DNA of 64,000 nucleotides from Neofusicoccum parvum (GCA_020912385.1 CP087211.1:1612001-1676000), one strand, 5' to 3'; shown: positions 33,003-45,231, numbered from the stretch's first letter. Numbers and translations: made by a program. Notes: generated by a model from the letters alone, not told the origin.

Positions 33003-34129
33003 TTACTCAGACTCGTCGTCATCAACCATCGTCGTTCTCCTCGACGAGCCTGCAGTCGCATTGCTCATCCTGTTACGGTTCGGTGGTTGAGCGGCCCGCT
33101 CGCCCACGAAGTCTTGCTCAGTCCATTCGGCCTTGCAGATGGGACACCTTTTATCTGGACGCGTGCGGAAGAAGTGGCGGACGCAGGCGTCGTGCAGACG
33201 GCAGCGGCAGCTGCGATTGGAGCAGCGTTGGCCCTGGAATCACAAACACACACCCATCAGCAGCCAACCTTCCTCCAGCATTGCCCCCTCGCCGGGCACA
33301 GAAAACTGTCAGGGGATCGAACTCACCACAGTCACGATCTGCCTGCACGCCTCGCACATCTTCACCCTGTCCCTGACTCCACCCCCCTCCCCCTCGTCCT
33401 CACTCTCCCCCGCCGGGTCGTTGTACGTCTCGACCAGCCACCCCCGCAGCTCCATCAGCGCCCGCGCGCTCAGACTCACGTACCCCCGCGCGCTCTTCTC
33501 GAACCACCCCTCCTCGACCAAATCATCCAACACCTTCTGCGCCTGGGCCATGGTCAAGCTCGCGCCCTGCGACTGCTGCGTGGGCTGCGTCTCCCCACCC
33601 CCGGCGACGGCCGACTCCCGATTGCGGGGCGCCTTGTGCAGGTTGAGCGCCTGCATGCCCGTCAGGGCCAGCACCTCGGCGCGCGCGGTGTTGTGCGTCT
33701 CGAACATGGCGTCCAGCAGGCGCTTGACGAAGGCGATCTCGTCGGACGAGTGCGTCGTCGCCAGCTGGGTCAGCGCGTCCGAGGCGGTGTTGACGAGCGC
33801 GTAGACGGGCTCGCCGCGGTGGGGCGACGGCGTCTGCGGGTGGGCGCTGCGGATCTCGAGGTCGAGCGGCGAGAGCGAGGCGTTGAGCGTCGAGATGTAG
33901 GCGCCGAAGTCGTCGGCGGTTATGTCGGCGGGGGCGACCGGGCGGGTTTCTGGGCGGGATGGGGTTAGTGCGGGGAGGGCTGGGGGTTGTGGGCGGTCTC
34001 ACCGTCGCGGGCGGAGAGGATGCTGGCGAGGATGGGCTGGGCTTCTTCGAAGGTCATGACTGAGCGGGCGAGGAATGCCTGGAGGAAGGCCCGGTGGCTG
34101 TCGTTGTACGGGGATTCGACGTCTGCCAT
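33003..34129 (-). CDS. NSE1: Smc5/6 complex subunit Nse1, RING-type E3
   Basis: Subunit of the Smc5/6 genome-maintenance complex, partner of Nse3/Nse4, acting in DNA repair and replication-fork stability in the nucleus. Exons (minus) 34129-34003, 33949-33327 and 33233-33003 give 326 residues, near the usual family length. The N-terminal winged-helix region begins SHRAFLQAFLARSVMTFEEA and has the DLEIRSAHP-type strand. A second winged helix is around QAQKVLDDLVEEGWFEKSA. The C-terminal zinc domain starts MCEACRQIV and continues across intron 2 into CSNRSCRCRLHDACVRHFF and RCPICKAEW, a RING-like C4HC3 pattern. Intron 2 falls inside the zinc finger. The tail ends in DDDESE. Confidence 0.88.
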
Positions 34130-34756
34130 GGTGCTGTTGGAGGAGTGAATTCGTTTGTGGTGCGGGGTGGTGGAGGGAAAAGGTGCGAGACAGCGGCTGA
34201 AGATGTCGCGTCGTGGGAGACGCGTTTGTGGTCCGTGCGAGTTTTTTTCCCGCTGATGCTGCGTCATACATCGATGTAGGATCTTCTTTTACCTCGTCTT
34301 ACCCGAAGAAGTGTTGATGCGTCTGGCGTCTAGCGTCTAGCGTCTAGCATTGTCTTCAGCTTGTCCGCATGGGCGAGTGAATAGAAAATACTATTGATCA
34401 TCGACCCATTTGCACGAAATAGGAAATGAACGCACGCATACAACACAATTATACACAAAAGTGATATACATTCTAGTATCTACAGATACATCTATAACGT
34501 CTACGCTTTTGAACGCCCTTAAATGCCATCTGAGACGCAATGCCCCTTTTCTTTCAATTCTATGAGTCGTCACGGATTTCTAGGTATATAAGCGAGCGCA
34601 TGCCGTGGTCATGACTATCTAAAGCTTTATCTTCTCCAACGATTGACTTCAACTTTGGTCGATTACCACCGGGCCCTGAACGCCGACTGAAAGCCTGCCA
34701 ATTTATAAGTCTGCAAGAAAGTAAGAGTTAAGAATGCAGCAGAAGCGCTGGCGCAA
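34130..34756. other. Intergenic
   Basis: NSE1 promoter and dam1 3' flank. Apart from the heptamer repeat listed separately, it is AT-rich and holds no coding signal. Confidence 0.5.
34321..34348 (+). repeat. Four tandem copies of heptamer GTCTRGC
   Basis: GTCTGGC followed by three perfect GTCTAGC units, 28 nt in all. A minisatellite-like run in the intergenic region upstream of NSE1. Confidence 0.9.
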
Positions 34757-36353
34757 TCAGCCCGCCAGCGGGGCGACGCGCGAACCCATCTGCTGGTGGG
34801 TCATGTCGATGTCGTCGGGGATGTTCAGCGAGTCGAAGGCCGGCTCAACCGGCGAGATGCGGCTCGCCATGCTCTCGAGCACGGGCTCGGGCGTCGGCGA
34901 GCGGCTGATGGACTGCGGGTTGGGGTTGGGCACGAGGAGCGGCACGGCGAAGGACGTCGGCTTCACGGCCTGGGGGCTGCGCGGGCTGTTGAGGCCCTCG
35001 CGGATGGTGCTGCGCTTGGCCGAGATGCGGGCCTCCGACGGCAGCATCTGCTCGAACCCGAGGCGGCGGGCGACCTTCTCGATCGACTTGAAGTAGCGCA
35101 CGGTCTTGACCTTGAGCTCGAGCGTCGCGTCCTCGTCGACGACGAGCATCGGGTGCTGGTGCTGCTGCAGCGCGGACAGCGTCCACATGTGGTTGACGCC
35201 CTCCTCGACACACTTCTGCAGCGCAAGCGCCTTGTGCGGGCCCGTGATGATGACGACGACCTCGCGCGCGTCCATGACGGTCCCGACGCCGACGGTCAGC
35301 GCCATGGCGGGCACCTGCGAGACGTCGTTGTCGAAGAAGCGCGAGTTCGCCAGGATGGTGTCGTACGCCAGCGTCTTCACCCGCGTCCGCGACTGCAGCG
35401 ACGAGCCGGGCTCGTTGAACGCGATGTGCCCGTCGGCGCCGATGCCGCCGAGGAACAGCTCGATGCCGCCGACCGCCTTGATCTTCTCCTCGTATGCAAG
35501 GCACTCGGCCTCGAGATCCGGCGCGTTGCCGTTCAGGATGTTGATGTTGGCCGGGTCCAGGTCGACGTGCGAGAAGAAGTGCTTGTACATGAAGCTGTGG
35601 TACGACTCCGGGTGCTCGCGCGGGATGCCAACGTACTCGTCCTAGGGTGCACCTGTCAGCGCTCGTGTTCCTTTCCGCAGCGAATTGGGCGTGCTGATTG
35701 GCTGGGCGGGTGGCACAAGGCCTGCCAGCTCGCGCACACACCGCCCCTGTATTCCACAGTACTGGTGGTGCTGCTGGTGGAGCATGCGCGACTTGTCTCG
35801 AAGGGCGCCGCAGCTCGTGACACAAACGGCAAGACTTGCTCGCCTGGCTCCAGCCGGGCGGTGCGCTAGCATCTGCAAGCAATAGTGCTGTCTGTGCATT
35901 CCTTCGGGGAACACGAAGAAGATGCGTATTTATAGACGTCGTGTGACGCGAGCAGTGAAGGAAAGGTCGGGCCGTACCATGTTGAACGTAATCACGTTCC
36001 GGAACGAGACCTCGCCATTCTTGTACTTCTGCACCAGCACCTTGTATATGATCTCGGGGCTGCTGCCCGTCGGCAGGCCGAGGACGAAGGGCTTCTCGGG
36101 CGTGGGCTCGAAGGCCTTGATGCGCTCTACGATTGGCACGAAGACGTCATGTTAAACATGTTTCTATTATTGGGCCTGGCAGAAAAAGGAAACCAATACG
36201 GCAGCGGGGTGCCTGGTGGAGAGACACGGACGTACCGACGATGTAGTCTGCTATATACTTGGACGCCGTGTGGGCATCCTCGCGAATGATGAGCCTCCTG
36301 GAGGCGGTTAGGTCAGCACTAGCCACACAGCCTAGCTGAAGAAAAGCTTACAT
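34757..36353 (-). CDS. dam1: Glucosamine-6-phosphate deaminase
   Basis: Converts GlcN-6-P to fructose-6-P plus ammonia, the last step of GlcNAc catabolism. Exons (minus) 36353-36352, 36297-36236, 36126-35978 and 35641-34757 give 365 residues. The start codon is itself split: exon 1 ends in AT at a GTAAGC donor, and exon 2 begins G AGG CTC, producing [20 protein letters not shown]. Read unspliced, the ATG is followed at once by TAA. Catalytic motifs are intact: LPTGSSP (~37), NMDEYVG (~70, straddling intron 3) and [14 protein letters not shown] (~137) with the general-base Asp, His and Glu. The C-terminal ~85 residues after the catalytic domain are disordered, ending [11 protein letters not shown]. 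It is divergent from ngt1. The enzyme call is essentially certain. Confidence 0.95.
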
Positions 36354-37629
36354 GGTGGTGGAGGGGGTCGGTGCGCTGTGTCTGTCCGCAAATGGGCGGG
36401 TGTCTGGGGTGCAGGAGATGGTGGTAGCAGTGGTTTGCAGCAGCTCGCGCTCGCCCGCCCGTTTTTGGGGCTCGCAGAGGGTTTTTACATGCTCTGGTAG
36501 CAGAGGGTCAGCGGCGTTGCCACCGAGTCTGAATGGCATCACGGCCGTCATCGGCGAAAGTGTGCCGGATTCGCGGCGCTTCATTGGGCGCGCTGGCCGG
36601 TGTTGTCGGGGTTCGTCGGTGCATCATCGTGGTGCTACCATACAACGTCGCCGCTGCACCGGCGATGCTTTGCCCATCGCCAGCACAAGGCCTGGCGGCC
36701 ACGATGGCGGACAGCGGGCGAGGCCGTGGTCCCACTGGCACGCCGTCATACCACGCGGCCGGCGCAACGCAGACCGGGGCTGCTGCTGCTGATGATCCTG
36801 CGATGCCCGTGGCCCGTCGCGGCCGAGTCAGCACGGGTCGCAGCTGGCGATAGCCAGGTCGCGCTGCTCGTCTGCGACAGTGTTATCTGGAGTCGGCCGC
36901 CAGCGCTGGACTGTGCCCGTCGCTGGCGATCAAAGGGTTACATCTGGGAGGGGGGTTGTGGCTGCTCGACCGTTGCAGCAGGCCGCGAGCGCGATTGGCC
37001 GGCGGGCAGCCGTGGGAAAGCGAGCGCGCGGAGGGCAGGCACACGCCGGCTCTGTCGTGCAGCGGCCGAGCTGCAGTAGTTGGTCAGCGCCCCGGCGCCA
37101 CCAGAGGCCGCGGGGGCGCGTCCGCCCAGGCGAGTCCGCCTCCGCCCTTCCCCTTCGCAGCGCGACCCTGGCGGCCGGGCGCATGCCGAGTCCACCTGTC
37201 GCCGTATTTGTGCGCAACAGCCGGCCAAGCGCGTCTTATCGCGCCAGCCCGCGCCGCACCGTTGGCTGACCCGGTGCAGAAGGATGCTGCTGCTATCTCC
37301 CGCGGACAGCTCCTTGCGGCGCCCATGCGCCGTGCGGAGGAAGCTTGGTGGCCGCTAGCGCTCCGCTGGGGCACGACACGCCACGGCCCAGCAATATATA
37401 GAACACGCTCCTGCTCGTGTGCCCGCCGCCAGGCCGAGTGCTTCACGCGCATGTCGAACCAGTGACACCCTCGTCCCACGCCGCCCTGGTTGCCGCCCTC
37501 TGCTCCACTGCTCCCCGCCCGCGACCAGCAGCCGCCGCCGACTCCACCGCGCCTCCCCTATCTCCGCCTCGCCTGCACACGGGCCCAGCGCGCCGCAACC
37601 ACCGCCTGCGATCCAATTGCCCTCCCACC
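36354..37629. promoter_or_regulatory. Divergent promoter dam1/ngt1
   Basis: 1.28 kb, GC-rich in the middle. TATATAGAAC at 37394-37403 suits the ngt1 side. TATTTGTG (37205-37212) reads CACAAATA on the minus strand, matching the Ndt80-type core CRCAAAW. A regulator of that class (ron1) lies in the same cluster, so the match is worth noting, but one such heptamer can occur by chance. Confidence 0.5.
37451..37465 (+). promoter_or_regulatory. Possible upstream ORF in the ngt1 leader
   Basis: ATG TCG AAC CAG TGA lies 48 nt after the TATA-like element and 165 nt before the ngt1 ATG. If transcription starts near 37420 it would be a 4-codon uORF. The start of transcription is not known. Confidence 0.35.
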
Positions 37630-39342
37630 ATGGCCGAAAGCGAGAAGCAGTCCCAGGCCGACGAGCGCCCCGCCTCGGGCACCCCGCCGCCGTATGGCGA
37701 AGAGGCCGGCGTGGTCGATTCGCGCAAGAAGTCGTGGAAGTACCGCGAGATCAACGTCCTGGGCCACAAGGTCTGGTACGCGTCGCCGTCTGTGCAGCTG
37801 GGCATTGTGTCGTTCGTGTGCTTCATGTGCCCGGGCATGTTCAATGCGCTGTCGGGCATGGGTGGCGGCGGCCAGGTCGACACCGAGGCCGCCAACAAGG
37901 CCAACATCGCCCTCTACTCGACCTTCTCCGTCGTCGGCTTCTTCGCCGGCACCATCGCCAACGTGCTCGGCGTCAAGTTTGCCCTGGGCTTTGGCGGCCT
38001 GGGCTACAGCATCTACGTCGCGTCGTTCCTCAGCTTCTCGCACACCCAGAACTACGGCTTCACCATCTTCGCCGGCGCCTTCCTGGGTGTGTGCGCCGGC
38101 CTGCTCTGGTGCGCCCAGGGCGCCATCATGATGTCGTATCCGCCCGAGGGCAGCAAGGGCCGCTACATTTCGTGGTTCTGGATGATTTTCAACATGGGCG
38201 CTGTCATTGGAAGCTTGGTAGGCTCTAACCGCCCCGTCGGGACTCGAGTGTGGCATGGCCACGAGCCCGAGTTTCGAGAACCCTTCAACGGTCTCCCTTG
38301 CTAACCATTTCCGTCCCGCGTCGCAGATTCCCCTGGGCCAGAACATCCACACCACCACAGCCTCGACCGTCAGCGATGGCACCTACATCGGCTTCCTGAT
38401 CCTGACCCTGATCGGTGCCGGCCTCGCCTTTACGCTTTGCAGTGCCAAGAGCGTCGTCCGTGAGGATGGCTCGCATATTATTTTGATGAAGAACCCCAGC
38501 TGGAAGACCGAGCTTATCGGCCTGGGCGAGACCTTCGTCTCCGACCCATACATCGTCGTCCTCTTCCCCATGTTCTTCGCCTCCAACTGGTTCTACACCT
38601 ATCACTTCAACGACGTCAACGCCGCCTACTTCAACACTCGCACTCGCGCCCTCAACAACACCCTGTACTACATCATGCAGATCATTGGCGCCTACATCTT
38701 CGGCTACGCCCTCGATCTGCAACGCTTCCGCCGTACCACCCGCGCCAAGGTTTGCTGGGTCGTTCTCTTCATCCTGACTATGGCCATCTGGGGCGGCGGC
38801 TATGCTTTCCAGAAGACCTACACCCGCGCAGATACTACGGCCGCCGACTTCCACGTCCAGGACTGGACAGAGAGCAGCTACATCGGCCACATGTTCCTCT
38901 ACATGTTCTACGGTTTCTACGACTCGGTATGGCAGACGTCTGTCTACTGGTAAGTCATCGCCCCTTACACATGGCGCAACCACCAAAAAAAAAAAAAAAT
39001 CAATGCTAACGCCATCCCAACAGGCTCATGGGCGCAATGACCAACAACGGCCGCAAGCTCGCCAACTTTGCCGGCTTCTACAAGGGTATCCAATCCGCCG
39101 GCGCCGCCATCATCTGGGCGCTCGATCTTAAGAAGCTGCCCTTCATGAACCTCTTCGCCTCTTGCTGGGTCCTGCTGGCTGGCAGTCTGGTCGTCGCTCT
39201 GCCCGTCATCCTCATCAAGATCCAGGACCACGTCTCCCTCGAGGAGGACCTCAAGTTCACCGATGAGAGCTTGACCGACGTGGTGCCCGTCGGTACCACG
39301 GCGTTCGAGGCCGAGACGACGAAGGAGACGCCGAAGGCCTAA
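37630..39342 (+). CDS. ngt1: N-acetylglucosamine transporter, MFS/UNC93-like
   Basis: Plasma-membrane GlcNAc importer by cluster context. Exons 37630-38217, 38327-38949 and 39024-39342 give 509 residues. The first ~55 residues are a hydrophilic cytosolic tail (KKSWKYREINVLGHKVWYAS). The first transmembrane segment has QLGIVSFVCFMCPGMFNALSG, characteristic of the UNC93/DUF895 branch of the MFS. About 11-12 hydrophobic segments follow, with motifs GKFA-like FALGFGGLGYSIYVAS and QGAIMMSYPPEGSKGRYISW. The C-terminal tail is acidic and Thr-rich. Intron 2 contains an A14 tract (~38984-38998) before its branch. The transporter class is clear; GlcNAc as substrate is inferred from the neighbours and from the Ngt1 family. 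Confidence 0.85.
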
Positions 39343-42300
39343 CTGCGTTTTTTGCCAACTATCAATGACAAGTGTTCACTCTTCTGTTGTGATTTAATTT
39401 GCGTAAGTTCTTGTAATTATCATGGTGGTGGATGAGGTGGGATGAATGGAATGGAGAGGGGGAGCCATTGACAACTATGATGAAAGCGTTCCGAGCGGGT
39501 CGTTGTTGCTGTGGGCTGCATTTTCGAGGGGTATTGCTGGGTCTGGGCAATTTCACTTTTCCCTTTGGTTTCGAGACGTCGAGATGAGTAAACGAATCAA
39601 CGGGGCGTGGGGAGAGAGCAGCGAACGGCTGGCTTGCGGACGGGGCAGTGTGGACGAGAGTGTGCCTCCCTCTCTTTGATGATACCATTACAGGAGAGAG
39701 AAGAACGATAGGCAGGGAAAAGAGTTTAGATTTTGTCTTCACTTCAGTCTTTCACTTCGCACCATGCCTCCGAACCCGTGAATGCCTCCCATCCCTTGCT
39801 TCGAGTTGGAAGGACGTCAGATGGCAGCTTTCTTCACCGCCATTGCGAATGTACGTACTCCCCGACCATCTGATTGGGGGCCGAAAGGTGAGAAGTGACG
39901 TTGGGCAGGAAAAGGCAAGACATTATTGCGCGCCGGTCTGGACTCATTCCTGCAACGTTCCCTGTGGTGTCTCTGCACCACTCTCCCGCTACACGCTCTC
40001 AGGTCGCCACACATGCACATGTGCCATATTATTAAAAATAAAACGAAATCACCCCTCCTCACGTCTGCAGGTTCGCCTCTTCGGGCATCCGAATACGGAA
40101 ATAAATATCGGCAGCTAGGTTCGTGATTGTGATTGAGCGCGATTACGGATTACGGCCACACGGCTATCCGGCTGACCACCACTTATCTTGGCGCCGCCGT
40201 ACCGTCCTCGGCCCAGAACAGCTGGGGAATCGGAGGAGGCTGAAGGGACGTTGCAACGTCGCTTAGCAGTCCGGAAAGGGTAATGTGTGGACAAGGGAAA
40301 ATGGGTCATTTGACGTTTTCTCGTTTTCGCGCCACAACCATTTTCCGGGAACCACTACCGTCGCCCGTCGCGACTCGACAGACTCCTCGGGTGGGCAGAG
40401 TACGTGCTCGTCCATGTAAGCAAGTCGCCACGCTAGAGATAGCGTAGTTGCATTTCGGCCATTTCCTGAGACTAGATTGGGGCTCGGAAGAAGGGCGAGA
40501 TCGCAACGCGTTCCTGAGTTCCCGAGAGGTAGGTAGGATGTGACTTGACGCGCGCGTGATGTCGCCATCGGCATACGAGGGAACACCCTACCATCAGCAC
40601 TGGCCCCGGTTGAGGCTCGTTTGTGGGGTACGTGTGGATGGACGGGTAACGGAAAAACGATGGAAAGGGTATGTGGACAGGGAGATGGCACTCTAGCCGC
40701 TCTTGCAACTGCTACTTTGCCAGCTGCTACCTTGATGGATGAACGTAGCATCTCCATCGGAGAAAAGGAAATTGGGGGAGACGTGATGGGGATCCGCCGA
40801 AATCTTATCTTGCTTGGCGATGTGGATGCGAGTAGTGCATGTGGTAAGAAATAGGGTTTGCTTACAAATGTAACCAAGGCTTCACTACGTTACCTTGGTA
40901 TTACTGTCAGCTTTATTTTTTGGTTTCAAATGAAGGACGGTTCTGGCGAACAACGACCGTCATCTTGCATGGCCAAACAGGCAGTCGGGCGTGCTGCTCC
41001 CCATCATGACCATCAAAGATGGGCAGCTGTGCATGGAGGACACGACCATAGTAGGAAACAAAAAATGAGCCGTCTCATTTTAGGAACACTTCAGCTCAGC
41101 ACAGCCGGAATTCAGTGAAGGTGGCGGCGACTGCGGCGCGATTAGCTCGCATATGGTGGAATTCCAACACGGAACTTTCCAGCTGGTGTGTGATGTTGGT
41201 GACCGTTTGACGTCGAACAAACAACGGAGCGGTGAGAGATCGCATGAACTTGAGAAGCAGCCTGACGCATTCCTAGGCAACTCGACGCCCTTTATTCCCT
41301 CAGTGCCGGACTGGTAACTTCGCCGTCTGTGAGGGAGGTGGGGCGACGAGAGAATAGGTTGCGCCGGCAGCGCCGAGAGAGATTCAGAGATGGCAAACAG
41401 GAGACACGGCGTCTCTTGAAGTTCATGCCTGCGCGCCTGGATGTTGTCGACCAAGGAGGACATGGTGTAGCGGCCTGCACCCAACGAAAGAAACTCAACC
41501 ACGTCGTTTCCAGACGTTTTAGAATGCCTCAGCTTCTGTGAGGGATAGGGCATCCAACGGCCAATCAGAGAGAGTCTGAAACAACGCCACGACGGTTTGA
41601 GCCTAAGAGGCGCGGCAAGGCCGACGGAAGGTCAACGGACCCATGCTTCTGGAAGCACATGCGGCATCTTCCAGCACCCAAACGGTTCAGCGTCTGTGAG
41701 GGGCAGGTTTGAGGTGGCAACCCGCAGGGAAACGAAACGGCGCGGTGAGCCTTGAAGCAGCCGCTCAGCTTTCTTCAGCCCGCGACCGCACCGCGGCTGC
41801 GAGGGGCAAGTTGGCGACAGTGCGCCGAAGGGCGCTGGGGCAGCGGTCCCAAGAAGCGAGGACTCTGCGTGAAGGAAGTGCCCCGCACGACGCAAGCATG
41901 TCAGAGCGGCGGAGCACGGCAGAGGCTTGGGCATCTCCAGGTTCCTGTGGACGGTTCCACGGGCGAGGCGTGATCACGCTGGCGGCGGGCTGGGTCACGC
42001 CAGGACATAGTTGGAATTCCCGTCAGCAACCGAGATCTTGCCATATGTAACACAAGGCGGGACGCTCAGCGATCGGCCGGCGCAGAGCAGCCGAGCGTCG
42101 GCACGGAATAGGCAACAGTGGATCGTGTACGTGTTGTTGTGACTACAACGGAAAAATTGCGATCTCCCGGCGACAATAATGCGATGGAGCCGGCGTGCCT
42201 GAAGCAGACGGAGACTTACTCGGTAGGGTTGCAGGCAGACCCTCCGCGAGTGGAGTGCAACGCCAGCGGGTGGGCTCTCCGCAAACATGGCTTGATAAGG

Positions 42301-43521
42301 CGGGCCGCGATACCAAGCTTTTGCTGCTGCAGGTGAACGATTGGGCGTTTGATGCCCGGCCCTTGGCCGTCTGCAGGGCCGAATCGGCGTTACAGCCAGC
42401 GGCAGATGGTGGGCGTCGATTCGCGTGCGGGAGCGTGGCATGTGCCCGGCCGTGGCGTCGGAAGCTGCTCCGCGGCGGAAAGGCTTCATCCTACGTTGAC
42501 GCTGGACGGACGAGAGCTGCTCGTTTGGTGTAGGAGGCGCCATGGCATGCCGCGGTGCCGCCGCCAGCCCGGGGCGTTCGTGCAGGCCGGCCGCGGGGCA
42601 CGCACAGATTGCAGGAGGCGCGCGGCTGCACGCCGGGGACTCCAGGCTGGAGCCGGTGCGGGCGCTGGGCCGGTGCTGCTGGGCGGGGAGCGCATCGCAG
42701 AGGCTGCGCAGGTGGTGAGGCGCGCGCTGCTGCTGCCGCTGCGATGCTGAAACGGCGCGGGGCTTGGCGCGCGGCGGGCTTCGAGCCGCAGAGCTGCCGT
42801 CAGCTGGCGGGTCGCGCAGCAGTAGCGCCGGGAGGCACACGTGGATCGCGGCCGGGGGCTGGTGGTGACGGCAGCGGGCAGCGGGCAGCGGGCGCGGGCG
42901 CAGGCGCAGGCGCAGGCGCTGGCCGGCCGCGCTGGAGAGGCCGGACGGGGATGGCCAGGCTCAGATGCGGCGGCGCTGCATGGGCGCTGATGGGCGCGGC
43001 GGGCGGCGATTGGCTGCGGGGGCCTCCTGCTGGCCCAATGGCCCTCGGCTCTCCGTTGCGGAATAGCCATGTTGCAACGTCTGGTATCATCCATCCTCAG
43101 CAAAAAGCTGTCTTGCAACAACGAGAGCGCGCGCGCCGTTCTCTGCGCTCGCGCGCCGGTGCTCCACCGCCGCCCGGCAGCCACCCTTGCTTGGCCTGCC
43201 GTGCCCAAAGCGGCCTGCGAGCCTCCAGGCCCGCGGATGACACCTTCCTCCCCTACGACACTGTCCAAGGCTCGCCAGAGCTCCGTACAAGCGCCATGCA
43301 TAAGCTCCGTTTGCGACATCGGTCCAATCGAGCAGAAGCCTGAAATCTCTGGACTGCCGTCCTTACTGCCAACACGAGTGCTACGCGGCCGGGCTCCCTA
43401 CTTCTAGTACATAGCCGGCCGGCCGACCTGGCGCTGGCACTGACACACGCCCTATCTGCCTGCCCTTCGCTCCGTCCGCCTCGCCAGCACCGCCACCTTG
43501 GCCGTTGTCTGCTCCTCTTCA
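39343..43521. other. Large intergenic region between ngt1 and hxk3 (4.2 kb)
   Basis: No gene can be supported. The minus frame 40263-40877 (204 codons) and several frames at 42.5-43.3 kb have no domain and no splice logic. 39.35-40.9 kb is of ordinary composition, with a small stem-loop (GTAACCAAGG 40870-40879 pairing with CCTTGGTATTAC, one-base bulge). 41.3-41.8 kb has four spaced copies of YKNCTGYGAGGG. 42.4-43.2 kb is a GC-rich island with a short repeat. The length is unusual between co-regulated genes and could hold distal regulatory sites or a non-coding transcript. Confidence 0.4.
42871..42920 (+). repeat. Short GC-rich tandem repeat
   Basis: GCAGCGG units (about three) run into GCGCAG units (about four). 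A microsatellite-like tract inside the GC island upstream of hxk3. Confidence 0.8.
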
Positions 43522-45231
43522 ATGTTTGACGTCTGGCACGCTCTCCTAGCCGCCGTTGAGAGGCTCGCCATGTTCCCCTCACTAGTCCACACCGTCTGCA
43601 GCCCGCCCCAGCTGTCGCCGTCCAAGCATGGCCTCCACAATGTAGTCCGCGCCTGCGACCTGACCATGGACGACTTCCTGCGCGATGCCACGCGCCAGTT
43701 CGAGGCCCCGCTGCATCCCGACCGCCTGCTGCAGATGTCGGCCAGGCTGCAGCAGGACTTCCAGCGGAAGCTCCAGCGCAGCGACATGTGCATGCTGCCC
43801 TCCTACAACCACACCCTGCCCACCGGCCTCGAGCGCGGCCGCTACCTGGCCCTGGACGTCGGCGGCTCGACGTTCCGCGTCGCCCTGGTTGAGTTGGCCG
43901 GCAAGGCGGCGGCCGAGAGCTGCATGAGCATCGCGAAGATGCGCAGCTTCCGCATCGACGACGCCGTCCGCGCCCTGGAGGGCAGCGCCTTCTTCGACTG
44001 GATGGCCACCCGCATCCGCGAGACGCTCGACGACGCCGACGTCCGCGCAAAGCTTTCGAGAGACACGCTGCCAATGGGCCTGTCGTGGTCTTTCCCGGTT
44101 GAGTAAGCCGCTCGTGTCCCTTCACGGCCTCCCGCTGACCGCGCACCGCAGGCAAACCTCGATCCGCACCGGCATTCTGCTGGAGATGGGCAAGGGATTC
44201 CGTGCCACCAATGGCGTGCAGAGGAAGGATCTCGGCGATTTGATCATGCAGGCCTGCAGCCGCCAGGTATGCGCCCGTCTTTCGCCTCGTCTACGCGACG
44301 CTGACCGCAGACAGGGCCTCAACGTCCGCATGGATGCCATTGTGAACGACTCGTCAGCCACTCTGCTGTCGCGCGCCTACCAGGACGACTCCACGCGCCT
44401 GGCCCTCATCCTCGGAACTGGATTCAATGCCTCCGTTCACCTGCCGGTCACTGCCCTGTCGCGCGAGAAGTTCGGCACCAGGCCCCAGGAGTGGCACGAC
44501 GCGGCAGAGCGTGTGCTTGTTAACACCGAGCTCAGCATGTTTGGCAAGAACATCCTTCCTCTCACCCGCTGGGACGAGATGCTCAACAAGAACCACGACA
44601 ACCCCGACTTCCAGCCCTACGAGCACCTGATCGCCGGCCGCTACATGGGAGAAATCGTCCGTCTGGTCCTGCTTGAGGCAATTCAAACCGCCGGCCTCTT
44701 TGGCGGGCAAGTCCCGGAGCGCTTCATGGAGCGCTACAGCTTCGACACTGGCATCATGGCTGTTATTGAGGCGTGAGTGAAGCCAACGTTAACTGCTCTA
44801 TCGCACGTCAAGGTTGACATCCTTGTAGGGACGACACTCCGACGCTCACCAAGGCTTGCACCATACTCCAAGCCAACCACCCCCTGGCCACGCCTCCCAC
44901 GTCCACCGATCTTTACTACGTACGCCAAGTGTGCCAATTGGTCTCTCACCGGGCCGCCGCGTACCTTGCAACTGGCATCCATGCCTTGTGGTCGCTACGA
45001 AACAAGTCAGAAGGCTTTTCCGCCGCCGACGCCGGCCACATCACCATCAGCTGCAACGGCTCTGTGATCGAGAAATACCCGTCGTTCAGGACAGTTTCCC
45101 AGCAGTACATCGACGAGCTCACCACGCGATCCGGCGCACCATCCCGGGCCGTTGACCTGGAAATGGCCATTGAGTCTTCGATTTTTGGCGCTGCCGTTGC
45201 AGTGTGCTGCCTGGAGGATCACCACTCGTAA
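43522..45231 (+). CDS. hxk3: N-acetylglucosamine kinase of the hexokinase family
   Basis: Phosphorylates imported GlcNAc at C6 with ATP. Exons 43522-44102, 44152-44266, 44315-44772 and 44829-45231 give 518 residues. Intron 2 is in frame and would be missed by frame alone; its GCTGACC branch and the conserved join CSRQ-GLNVRMDAIVND support it. Key sites are present: phosphate-binding DVGGSTFRVAL (~112), sugar-binding SFPVEQTS (~190) followed by GKGF, catalytic Asp in VNDSSATLL (~243), and LGTGFNAS (~267). These differ from glycolytic hexokinases (for example SWSFPVEQ in place of FTFSFPVEQ), as expected for the GlcNAc kinase clade. An in-frame ATG at 43570 is an alternative start. Because the catalytic Asp is kept, this is unlikely to be a regulatory, inactive XprF-type protein. 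Confidence 0.88.

Noticed and set aside
40263..40877. 204-codon minus frame between ngt1 and hxk3
   Set aside because: No recognisable motif; codon pattern looks random and there is no good start context or partner exon.
42486..43343. Overlapping frames on both strands upstream of hxk3
   Set aside because: Open on both strands only because of the GC island and short repeats.
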